Below are positions 27,441 through 49,300 of a DNA stretch of 64,000 bases, one piece after another. The stretch spans positions 1-64,000 of the forward strand of contig NZ_BDAZ01000006.1 of NCBI RefSeq assembly GCF_001612725.1, in the 5' to 3' direction. The stretch's first letter is position 1. Each line of letters begins with the position of its first letter. The DNA is from Nocardia anaemiae NBRC 100462. GTDB taxonomy: Bacteria; Actinomycetota; Actinomycetes; Mycobacteriales; Mycobacteriaceae. Made by a program: the position numbers and the translations under genes. The notes beneath the pieces are model-generated. The model saw only the letters and a program-made list of their open reading frames with translations, made no database searches and had not been told where the DNA came from.

Positions 27441-30400
27441 TCAGTTTCGGGAGCTCGATGGTTCCAGGGCACGTTCCCCCGACAGCCGGTTCGAAAGGGC
27501 GTCGGGTTCGGCGCATATCACGTCCAGTGTGGAGGTAAGGGCGGTGACGATGGACTCGACTGTCGATTGATCGAAAAGTTCTGCGGCGTACACCATTTCA
27601 CCGCGGATTCCGGCGCATTGTCCGTCGGGGTGGTACTCCTCGTGCAGGTTCAGCAATAGCTCGAACGGGGTTCGGGGCACCGCTACCGGCCGGTGCCGGA
27701 TCGCCAATCCGGCTGGGGTCGTGTCGGTGTCGAATCCGCGCAGATAGGTCACCATCACCTGGAACAGCGGATGATGGGTTCGGGAGCGTCGCGGGTTCAC
27801 CAATTCGACAAGGCGATCGAAGGGGAACTCCTTGTTCTCGTACGCGCCGAGGACTCGCTCGCGGACCTGATGGACGAGTTCGCGATAGGTGGGCGCGCCC
27901 GACAAGTCGAGGCGTACCACCGCCGTGTCGACCACACACCCGACGAGATCCTGCAGCCCGTCCGAATCGCGTCCGCTCAATGCCACCCCGATGGGCAGGT
28001 CGATGCCCGCGCCGTTACCGTGCAGCGCTATGGCCAGTGCGGTGTGTACCAGCATGTAGATGCTCACACGGCAGTCGAGGGCGGTCCCGGTGAGCCTGCG
28101 ATGGGTTTCGGCATCGACGAGAACGGGCACCGCGGCCGCCGCGTTCGTCCGCCGCTCGGCGCGGGTACGGTCGACGGGGAGCACGGGCTGTTCCGGTATG
28201 CCGTCGAGCATGCTGCGCCAGTACCGCCTCTGCTGCTCGAGCACCTGGGTATCCGGGGCGAGCAGCCGCCCCAGCCACATGGCGTAATCCGCGAATTGCG
28301 TTGCTGGACTGGGCCATTTCGGTACCTGACTGGCGGCCCGGGCTCCGTAGGCGGTCAGGAGATCACGCTGGAGAATGCCCATGGACTCGCCGTCCCCGGC
28401 AATGTGATGGACCACCCCGAACAAGACGTGATGCTCGCGGCCCAATCGGTACAGGCGGGTTCGTAGCGGCGGCTGCGCCGTCAGGTCGAACCCGTGCTGC
28501 ATCTCCGATTCCATTGCCCGGTCGACACTTTCGATACCGTCGACGTCGACGATGCGGAAATCCGGCCGCGCCGACCCGATCGGCAGAATCCGCTGCACCG
28601 GGCTGTCCACCGCATAGGGCAGCACGGTGCGCAGGATTTCGTGCCGGGCGACCAGATCGTCGATGGCCACCTGGACTGCCGACGCGTCGAGCGGTCCACG
28701 GATGTCGAGAGCGGTCGCGATCAGATAGTCGGGTTGCTGCCCGCCGAGATAGTTCACCGTCCACAGGCGCAGCTGCGCGGGCGAGAGCGGAATCGGGTCG
28801 GTGCGGGGGACGTGCGCGAAGCCCGGTCGGGCAGTCCTCGTGCCGTGCCCGCGCCGATCGAGCGCCTGCTCCAGTGCGGCAATCGTCGGTGACTCGAACA
28901 GATCGCGCAGCGATACCTCGACGCCGAGTGCCGATCGGAGTGCGGCGACGACGCGGATCGCGGACAGCGAATTTCCACCGTGTGCGAAGAAGTCGTCGGT
29001 GACTCCTATCGCCCGGTTGCCGAGTGCCTGCGCAAAGGCTGCCGCGATGACCTGCTGACGCGGCGTTCGGACCGGAACGGGAGCAGCGCCGGGTGGCATC
29101 GGGAGCGCGCCGATATCGACCTTGCCCGTGCTGGTCAAGGGCAGTTCGTCGACCCGCACGATCAGCGACGGCACCAGGTAGGAGGGCAGGCTCGCGGCCA
29201 GCCGGGTGCGCAGTTCCACGGTGTCCACCTCATCGCGCCCGACCACGTGCGCGACCAGCGACTGGCCGTGACCGACCCGCCGCACCGTGACTATTGCCGC
29301 GGCAATGCCGGGTTCGCGGCGAATCGCCGCTTCCACTTCACCGGGTTCGACCCGGAATCCATTGATCTTCATTTGCCGGTCAACGCGGCCGAGGAAATGC
29401 AGCAGACCGGCCGCGTCCCAACGGCCGAGGTCACCCGTGCGGTACATGCGGGCACCAGGCGGTCCATACGGATCGGCCACGAACCGCTCGGCGGTGCGGG
29501 CCGGGGCCCGGTGGTAACCGTTGGCGAGTCCCGCACCGGACAGATAGATCTCCCCGGACACGCCGACAGACACCGGCCGCAGCGCCGAATCGAGCACCGT
29601 GACCCGGGTGTTGTCGGCCGGACGTCCGATCGGGACAGGCAGTTCGGGTGACGCGTCGTCGGGAATCGAGAAGGTCACCGCGAAGCTCGTCGCCTCGACG
29701 GGCCCGTACAGATTCCGCACGGCGGGCGGGTGCTCGCCCCGGCGCACGGCCACCGCGGCCCGCGGCGACAGCACATCACCGGCGACCGCGAGTGTCGACA
29801 AACGGGCGAGCTCGTCCGGAGCCTGCTCCGCCAGTAGGTGAAACAGGCCTGCCGACAACAGCATCGACGTGACGCGGCCCGCGCGCAGCACGCGCATGTA
29901 TTCATGGACATCGAGCACACCGGGACGTGCGAGCACCACGGTGCGACCGGTCAGCAGCGGCCGCCATAGCTCGTAGACCACCATGTCCCAGGTGTGCGGC
30001 AGATGCATCAGCACCCGTTCGTGCCCGTCGCCGTGGCCGACGCGATCGCGCGCCCTGGCCACGATATTGCGATGGGTCACCTCGACGCCCTTCGGCGCTC
30101 CGGTCGACCCGGAGGTGAACATGAGCGTCGCGACCGTGTCGGGGGCGATGGCGATACCGAGGTCACTGTCATCGTCGGTGGCCGCGGCCACGCCGTCGAG
30201 ATCGTCGAGCACCAATTCGGTTCGGGTGAACCGCAGCAGACGCCGCACGTGTGCGGGCGGATAGCGGTCGCTCAGCGGTACGCATACCGAACCCAGTTTG
30301 TAGACGGCGAGAAAGGCGACCACGAGATCGACCGAGCGCGGCAGCGCGATGCCGATCGGAACTCCCGGTCCGGCGCCGCGGTCTCGCAGCCATCTGGCGA

Positions 30401-33400
30401 CACGATTGGCACGGGCGTTCAGTTCCGCGTAGGTGATCTCCATGCCGTCGGACCAGATAGCGACATCCTGCGGGGACCGTCGCACGACCGATTCGAAACA
30501 GTCTGCGATGCTGGCGTTTTCGATATCGGTGCGCATGCCGCGTCCGGCGGCGAGGAGCTCGGTCCGGCGCGCGGGCTCGACCAGCACGACTCGCCCGACC
30601 AGCGGCTGCTGTGCTGCGGCGAGCGCCTCGCAGGCGGCCAGAATCCGCGACCACAGCTCGCCCGCGTCGGCGAGGCAATCGATGCGGGCCAGCTGCACAC
30701 CGATCCGGAAGGTCAACTCGTCGCTGCCGGGGACGATGACTACGGTCAGCGGAAAATGGGTGCCACCACGGACTTCGACGGACGCGACCGAGAAGTCCGG
30801 GTCCGGGTCGGCGAGCAGACCGGTGTCGACGGGGAAGTTCTCGAAGACGAGCGAGGTGTCGAAGAGGTCGGTCTCCCCCACCGCGGACACGATGTCGGGC
30901 AGTCCGAGATGGTCGTGCTCCATCAGTTCCGCCCGTCCGGTCTGGATCCGAGCGGCCAGGTCGAGCGGCGACTCTCCTGGAACCAATAGAACTCGCAGCG
31001 GCACCGTGTTCATGAGCAACCCGACAACATCTTCCATCTCGGCGCCCGCACGGCCGGATACGGTGATACCGAAGACGACATCATCGCTGCCGGTCAGATT
31101 CGACAGCACCATCGCCCACATGGCCTGCATCAGCGAGTTGAGCGTCAACCCACGCTCGGCGGCCCGTTCCCGCAGCGCGGTGACCATGGCGTCGGGCATG
31201 CGGAAGGTGTGGTCTTCGGGCCGCTGCCACGGCTGCCGATCGGCTCGCGCCACCTTGCTCGGTTCTGCGCCGACGAGCGCTCGCGCCCAGGCCCGGCGGG
31301 CGCCGTCGCGGTCCTGCGCCGCGGACCATTCCACGAACCGGTGCAACGGTGTCGCGGGCGGCAGCTCGATACCGCGGTAGCCGATCAGCAACTCGCGCAA
31401 CAGGATTCCCACCGACCAGCCGTCGAGCAGCGCGTGGTGGTGTGTGAGCAGCAATATAAAGCGCCGCACCTCGGTGCGGATCAAAGTGACCGTGAGCAGT
31501 GGTGCCGCGAGCGGGTCGATCCTGGCGTCCGCCGCGCGTATCCGGTGGACGGCGGACTCGCGCTCGCCAGCGGTCGTCGCGACGAGATCGACGACGCGCC
31601 AGGGCAATTCGATGTCGTCGCGAATCTCGTACCGCGGCTGCTCGCTGTCGTCGACGACGAAGCGGCCGATCAGATGCGGGTGCCGCGAGAGCACCGATCG
31701 CAGCGCGGCGCCCAGCCGATCCGCGTCGACATCGCCGTCCAACTCGAATGCGAACTGGACGAGATAGGGATCCTCGCCGTCGCGCTCGTACAGGGAGTGG
31801 AATAGCAGGCCGGACTGCAATGGTGTCGCGGGTAGGAACCGGTGGCCATCGCTCGGCGTGGCCGGGGTGAGCGCGGGCGCGGCGACCGGCCGGGCGGTAC
31901 GCGCGAGCGCGCGCACCGTCTGCTGTTCGAACACTTCCCGCGGCGAGATGGCGAGCCCGGCCGCGCGCACCCGATCCGCCAGCCGCACGGCCAGAATGCT
32001 GTCACCACCGGAGGCGAAGAAGCCGTCGTCGATGCCGATGCCGTCATCCCCGAGGACATCGACGAAGAGCGCGCGCAGCCGTGCCTCGATATCGGTGCTC
32101 GGTGATGCGCCGACGACGCGTGCGGCGCCATTCGTGGCGATGGCGCGCAGCCGCCGTTCGTCGATCTTGCCGTTGGATGTCATCGGGATCGTGTCGACGG
32201 CCAGGATGGCGGAGGGAATCGCATGCGCGGGAAGTCGTTCGGCGATGCCGGTGCGAACGGTGTCGACGTCGACCCGGTCCCCGGTGACGAAGGCGACGAG
32301 CCTGCGGTCACCGGGGTGGTACTCGACGGTGAGGACCGCAGCCGCACGTACGGCCGGTTGTCCGCACAGGGCGGCCTCGACCTCGGCGGGCTCGATCCGG
32401 AAGCCACGCACCTTCACCTGCCGGTCGACCCGACCGAGGTATTCGAGCGTGCCGGTGGCGGTCCATCGCGCCATATCCCCGCTGCGATACATGACGGTGC
32501 CGGGCGCGCCGAACGGATCGGCGACGAAACGTTCGGCGGTGCGGCCGGGTCGGCGCAGGTACCCCGCGGCGACGCCGGGTCCCGCGACGTAGAGTTCGCC
32601 CGGGATGTCCGGCGGGCACGGACACAGCGTGGCGTCGAGCACGTATACGGACTGGTCCGGCAACGGTGTGCCGATGTCGCCCGCTGACGGGTTGCGCGGC
32701 AAGGGCGTTCCGGTGGTGAACACCGTCGTCTCGGTGATGCCGTACATATTGACCAGACGCGTCCGCCGCGGATCGCGTCGCGACCACCACGCGGCCAGCC
32801 GCCACGGCTCCACCGGTTCGCCGCCGAAGATCACATGGCGCAGCGACAGCTCGTCGCTGGCAGCGGGCCTGGCCGCCTGGGCGTCGACCAGCATCCCGAA
32901 TGCGGACGGTGTCTGATTGAGCACCGTAACCCGTTGCGCCACCAGAAGATCCAGGAAATCACTCGGCGAGCGCGCGACCTCGGCGTCGACGACGACGAGC
33001 TTGCCGCCGTAGCACAGCGCACCCCAGATCTCCCACACCGAGAAGTCGAAGGCGGTGGAGTGGAACAGGGTCCACACGTCATCGGCGCCGAAGCCGAACC
33101 ACCGCTGTGCCGAGGCGAGCAGTCCTACGACGTTCGCGTGCGTAACCACCACACCCTTGGGCCGATCGGTCGTGCCGGAGGTGTGGATGACATAGGCGGG
33201 GTGCCGCGCTGACGGTCGGGCCGGGGGATCGGGCGGTGTGACCCGCGGCCGATCCCCGATCCGCAGGACGGGCACCGCCGCCAGCGAATCGGGCAGGGCG
33301 ACTCCCCCTCCGGTGACGATCAGCGCGGGGGCCGCATCGGCGACGATGGCCCGCAGCCGCTGCTCCGGATAGCCGGGATCCAGCGGAACGTAGGCGGCGC

Positions 33401-35071
33401 CGGTCCGCAGCACGGCGACCATGGCGACAATGAGATCCAGGGATCGGGGCAGCGCGAGGGCCACGAATTCCCCTGCGCCCCCGCCATATCCGGCAATGAG
33501 CTCGGCCAACCTCCGGGCACGCCCGTCCAGTTCGGCATAGGTCAGCGACTCCGCGCCGCAAACGACGGCGGTGGCGTCGCCGCGTTCGGTGACGGTCCGC
33601 TCGAACCAGTCGACAAGCGTCTGCGGCCGATCCGCAGTGGAGGACGGCGCCGCTGGATCTTCCGGGAAGGATCGGAGCCCGGACTCCGGCGGTGTCGGAA
33701 GCGCCGCATCCAGCGGTGTTCGGTGCGGCGGTGTTCGCGCTACAGAGTCCGGCAGGACCGCCGAGCGGTGATCCGCCGGTGTTCGTAGGCGGCCGACCGG
33801 AAGGTCCTGCGGGGCCGCGGCGATGGCCGCGATCGTCTCGGTGAGCCGTCGATGGTGCGCGGCCAGGTCGCGCTCGGAATACCGGAGCGTGTTGGATTCC
33901 AGTACGAGGGGCAGGACCGGCTCGCCGTTGTCGTATACGCCGATCGTCAGGTCGTCGGAGCGGCCTGCCGAAAGATGGCGCAGAGTAGCGGTGTCGGTGC
34001 CGAAGCGGAGGTCCTTCTGCATGGGCAGCACATTGATCGTGGGGCCGACGATACCGCCCCCGACACCGCCCGCCCTGAGGTCGGCGAGCATATCGGCCTG
34101 CTGGTACCGCTGGTGACGCAGGATGATCAGGGATTCGGCACGCACCGCGCCGACGAGTTCGCCGAGGGACGCGGACGGGTCGACCGGTATGCGCAGCGGG
34201 ACGACATTCGCGGTGACACCGAGGGCGGTGCGGGAGCGTTTCGCGGGCACGGCGACGCCGAGGGTGATCATGCGCGCGCCCGAATCCGCGTGCAGCAGTA
34301 GTGCAATCGCGGCGAAAACCCAGGCGGGCCATGCGGTTCCGGATGCGTCCGCACGGGCTCGGAGAGCATGCCATGCCGGTGCGTCGAGCGCTCCGACATG
34401 CCGGATGTAGCGGGGCACGTCGGCCGTCGCCGGGATTCCCGCGAACAGCGGCGCATCGTCGGGTCCGGGGATCGCGAGCCGTTGTGCCCAGAACCGCCGA
34501 TCGTCGGCGAACCGGGCGGAGGCGCGGTAGCGAATGTCCTCCGCTACCAGGGCTTCCACCCGGTCGAACACCGATTCCGGCACCGGTCGACCGGCGACCA
34601 GCGCGGTGTAGGTGTCGGCGACCCGCTTGATCATCGCGGCCGAGGCGGCACCGTCGAGAACCGCGTGATGCGATCTGACGAACCACGCGGTGCCCTCGGT
34701 GCCCAGATCGATCAGATGGTGTTCGAACAGCGGGGCGCTGCGCAGGTCAAAGGGCCGGTCGAGCGCCGCGTACATGAAACGCACCGCCTCCCCGCGCGGG
34801 TCGGCCGCATCGCGAAAACTGCTGCGGTGCAGGGGCCAGTCGGCCGCGTCCTCGAGGATCTGCACGACCTCGCCCTCGGCATCGGTGTCGAACCGCACCC
34901 GCATCGTCTCGGCGCCCGCGACGACGATGCGCAGCGCCCGCTCGAACGCCGCCTCGTCGAGCGTGCCGTGGATGTGCACATACCCGCCGACTACGAACCG
35001 TCGCCCGGTGTCGTCGAGTTGCTGGGCGACCCAGACATGTTGCTGAGCTCTCGTCAGTGGCCAGCTCGATG

Positions 35072-35075
<4 letters not shown>
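27441..35075 (-). CDS. Non-ribosomal peptide synthetase, C-A-T-C-A-T-C (NRPS 2)
   Basis: 2544 residues, two modules plus a final condensation domain. C1 (about 5-430) has HHAVLDG at 136-142. A1 (about 490-985) has the core TSGTTDRPKG, FDFSVWE and YGITETT. T1 carries its serine in GGDSI near 1026. C2 (1080-1500) has HHALLDG at 1213. A2 (1525-1990) has TSGSTGAPKG. T2 carries GGNSL near 2036. C3 (2090-2540) has HHIAGDG at 2223. The ten specificity positions of A1 read by alignment to GrsA give D-F-W-N-I-G-M-V-F-K, one change from the threonine code. A2 gives roughly D-M-Y-L-A-A-L-S-F-K, not recognised. No thioesterase, so release by the last C domain or transfer to another protein is likely. Starts by ATGA overlap with NRPS 1. 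Confidence 0.92.
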
Positions 35076-45545
<10,470 letters not shown>

Positions 45546-45559
<14 letters not shown>

Positions 45560-46391
45560 GGAATCCCCGTCCGGTCTTGCGCCCGAAGTGTCCGGCGTCG
45601 ACGAGTGCCGCGAGCGCGGGCGGCACGCGATAGTGCGATTCGCCGGTCTCGCGTCGCAGTACCTCGATGGTGTCGGCCACGTTGTCCAGCCCGATCAGGT
45701 CGGCGGTGCGCAGCGGGCCCATCCGGTGCCCGAGGCACTGCTCGAACAGTGCATCCACCGTCGCTGCGTCCGTTCCGGTGTCCACTGTGGCGGCGGCCTC
45801 GGCGATGCTCAGCATGAGTACGCGGTTCAACACGAAACCCGGGCGGTCGCCGACGACGATCGCCTCCTTGCCGAGCGCGGCGATCAGCTCTGTGGCCCGC
45901 TTCAGGGTCTGCGGTGCGGTCTGCTCGCCGCGTACCACCTCGACCGCGGTCGTCAAGGGCGCCGGGTTCATGAAGTGCAGGCCGAGCACCCGATCCGGTC
46001 GTTCGGTCGCGGCGGCCAATCGGGCGATCGGGATGGCGGACGTACACGATGCGAGCACGGCGTCCTCGGGACAGCGCCGGTCCAGTTCGCCGAACACCCG
46101 CTCCTTCAGCGTGATCCGCTCGGTCGCGCACTCGATGACGAAGCCGACGGCGCTCAGCTCGTCGATCCGCTCCAACCATCGCACCCGCCCGCCGATGCCG
46201 GATGCGGTCCGGCGATCACCGCGCCCGAGCAGCAGTGCCAAGCGCACCGCCTCGTCGAGACCGCGTCGCGCCCGCTCGGCCGCGCCGCGATCGGGTTCGA
46301 CGACCTCCACCCGGTATCCCGCCTGCGCAAGGCACTGCGCGATACCGCTACCCATGGTGCCCGCTCCGATCACCGCGACGACGTCGTTCAT
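45546..46391 (-). CDS. 3-hydroxyacyl-CoA dehydrogenase-like protein (FkbK-like)
   Basis: A 281-residue NAD-dependent dehydrogenase. The N-terminal Rossmann fold has VIGAGTMGSGIAQ; the active-site histidine lies in GLHFMNPAPL, followed by the C-terminal helical domain with RPGFVLNRVLM and GLDNVADTIEVL. In FK506- and ansamitocin-type clusters, FkbK oxidises the glyceryl group on the carrier protein as a step to hydroxymalonyl-ACP. Its presence with FkbH-, FkbI- and FkbJ-like genes in this operon supports that role. ATGA overlap with the PKS-type gene before it. A primary-metabolism enzyme is less likely given this location. Confidence 0.8.
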
Positions 46392-49300
46392 CGGGTCACC
46401 TCCGTTGCCTCGATACTGCGCAGCGTGATATCCGGCACCGGATCGTCGGGCGTCTCCTGCAGAACGCGCAGCAGCCGGTGCAGATCACCGAGCATCTCCC
46501 GCGCGGTAGATTCGTCGAACAGTTGTGTGGCATAAGACATTTCGAGGAGCACGGCGTCGCCTTCCCGCGCCAGATCGAGCGCCAGCTCCGTCGCGTCCGG
46601 ACCGCAGACGCGGTAGCTGATCGCCGTGTCGCCGACGGTGGCGGTCGGTGTTGCCAGCGCCGCGGTGACCCGCGCGAGCAGTTCGGTCCCGTCCGGTTCG
46701 TCGGCGAGGTCGATGCGGGCCGCACCCGTCGCGAGTCCCACCACGACCTCGTCCGAACCGGAATACCAGCCCAGCAGGGCAATCCACGCGCCGAGCAGCT
46801 CAGCATCGCCGGGCGCCGCGTCCAGGGGCGCACGGACGGCCGCGGTGGTGTACGGCATGGTGGCGCTACCGCGCGGTCGGTCCGTCGGAATCTCCAGTGC
46901 CGCCGCCGGTTCCGGTGCCGTCTCGGGGATCACGAGCTCGTCGATCGGACGGTCGGGGGCCGACCCCACCAGCTCGGCCAGGACATCGAGATAGGCGGCG
47001 GCCAATCCGGCTGCCGTGCGCTGGGTGAACAGCTCGGTGCTGTACTCGAAACAGGCCAGCATGTCCCGGCCGTCGCTGCGATCGTAGGTGATCAGGCTGA
47101 GGTCGAATTTCGCCGTGCCGACCGGCAATCCGCCGAACGCGTTGTGTATCGAGTGCTCGAGGTCGAAGAATTCCGGCTCGCCGTCACCGAGGGGATTGCC
47201 CGTGCCGGGGAGTTCCTGGTGGACGTAGAGGACGTCGAAGATCGGGGTGCGCGACAGGTCGCGTTGGTCGTCGAGTGCGTTGACCACCCGTTCGAAGGGG
47301 ATCTCCTGATTCTCCAGCGCTCCCAGGACGATTGCGCGCACCCGCGCGAGCAGATCGGCCACCGTCGCGGGACCGGACAGGTCGGCGCGCAGGGCGACCG
47401 TGCTGTTGAAGAAGCCGATGAGCCCTTCGAGTTCGCGGCGGGTGCGGCCGGTGGTCGGCGTGCCGATCACGATGTCGCGTTGCCCGCTGCGGCGCGCGAG
47501 CAGGACGTACAGGCCGCTCAGCAGAACTACGAACAGCGACACCGACGCCCGCTTCGCCACCGCGCGCGACTGCTCCAGCAACTCGGCCGAAACCGTGAAC
47601 GGTTCCAGATCGCCGACGAACGTCTTGCGCGGCGGCCGGGGAAAATCGGTGGGCAACTGCAGTTTCGGCGCATCACGCAGCAGGTGCACCCAGTATTCGA
47701 GCTCGTGCTCGAGGGCGCCCGACTCGACCATGTCGCGGTGCCACCGCGCGTAGTCGCGATAGCGGATCGGCAGTGGTTCGAGCGCGGCGGCCCGGCCCTC
47801 CTGCCGGGCGGCATACAGCTGGGGGATCTCGCGCGCGAGGATGCCCGGGGTGGCGCCGTCGGTGACGCAGTGATGGCAGGTCACCTGCAGCACATGCTCC
47901 TGGGGTGCCAGCGCCACCAGCAGCACCCGCACCAGCGGGTCCCGGGCCAGGTCGAAGGGCGCCAGTGCGGCCTCGCGAATCAACTCGCGCGCGGCGGCGA
48001 CCGGGTCGGCCGCGCCGGAAACATCGGCGACACGGAAGAAATCGCCGAGCGACGGCCGGACCCGGACCGCAGGCTTTCCGTCGACCTCGACGAGGTTGTA
48101 GCGCAGTGGTTCGTGCCGCTCGGCGAAGTCCTCGAAGGTTCCCTTGACGGCGGCGATATCGATCGCGCCCCGCAGCACGTTGACCACCGGGTAGTTGTAG
48201 AGCGTGGTATCCGGAACGAGCTGGTGGTGGAACCACATTCGCTCCTGTCCGGCCGACATGACCAGCTCATCGGTCCGGGTGATCGGCGACACGCCCGGCT
48301 GGGCCGTGGCCGGGACGGCCCCCGTGCGCAGCAACTCGGCGAAATCGGCGACCTTGGGTCGCTCGTAGACATCGAGCAGCTTGGGCCGGAATCCGTAGGT
48401 CTCGGCGACCCGCTCGACCAGTTGCACAGCGATGATCGAATTGCCGCCGAGGTCGAAATAGTCGTCTTCCGGGCCGATTTCGGTCTCCGAGTGCAGCAGT
48501 TCGCGCAGCATCGCTCGCAGCCATGCCGTCGCATCCTCCGGTCGTTCCCGAGTGGACGGCACCGCGGGAAGGCTGACCGGAGGCGCCGCCGTTGGCAGCT
48601 CGACCCAGCATCGGGAGCCGTGCAGCGGATGTCCCGGCAGCCGCACCCGGCGACCGTCATCGGCATTCACCCCTGCCCAGTCCAGGTTCACCCCGCGCTC
48701 GTACAGGCGGCCGAGGAGACCGATCGGATTACCCGAATCCCCTGTGCCGAAAAGGATCTCCGCGTCGGGACGGCCCCGCAGGTCTTCGGCGAGCAACCGG
48801 CCCAGCATGCCGTCCGAACTCGGGTCCACGAACACGACCGGCCCAGCAGCCAGCAGCGTTTCCGCCGCCGCGAGCAGTCGGGAGCGGTCCACGACGGGTG
48901 CCGCCGCGGCACTGGCCAGCTCGTCCGGATCGACGGGCGCCGAGGATCCGAGCAGGTATCTGGCCGCGAACTTCGACGCCGCGCCGCTCAGAATCGCGGC
49001 GAACCCGATACCGCAGGCGCGCAACCGATCGTGTATCGCGATCTGACCAGCGAGCACATCGGCAACGGCACCCGTCGCGGGCAGCTGATCGGGCAGCCGA
49101 GCAGGCTCGATTCCGGCGGGCGCCGCACCGGGCGAGAGCAGTAGCGCCACCCGCGGCGGGACCGGCTGCTCGCCGTCCGGATCGATGTCAGCGCAACGCC
49201 GCATGAGCTCCTCGACGAAATCCTGTGTGCCCGTTGCGCATACCGCCACGCGATAGCCGTAATGCGTGCGGCCCCGGCCGAGGGTGAATGCGACGTCGGC

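Noticed and set aside
46202..49144. Plus-strand open frame of 980 residues
   Set aside because: Antisense to the KS-containing protein and the FkbK-like gene; Arg/Gly/Gln-rich without any family feature.
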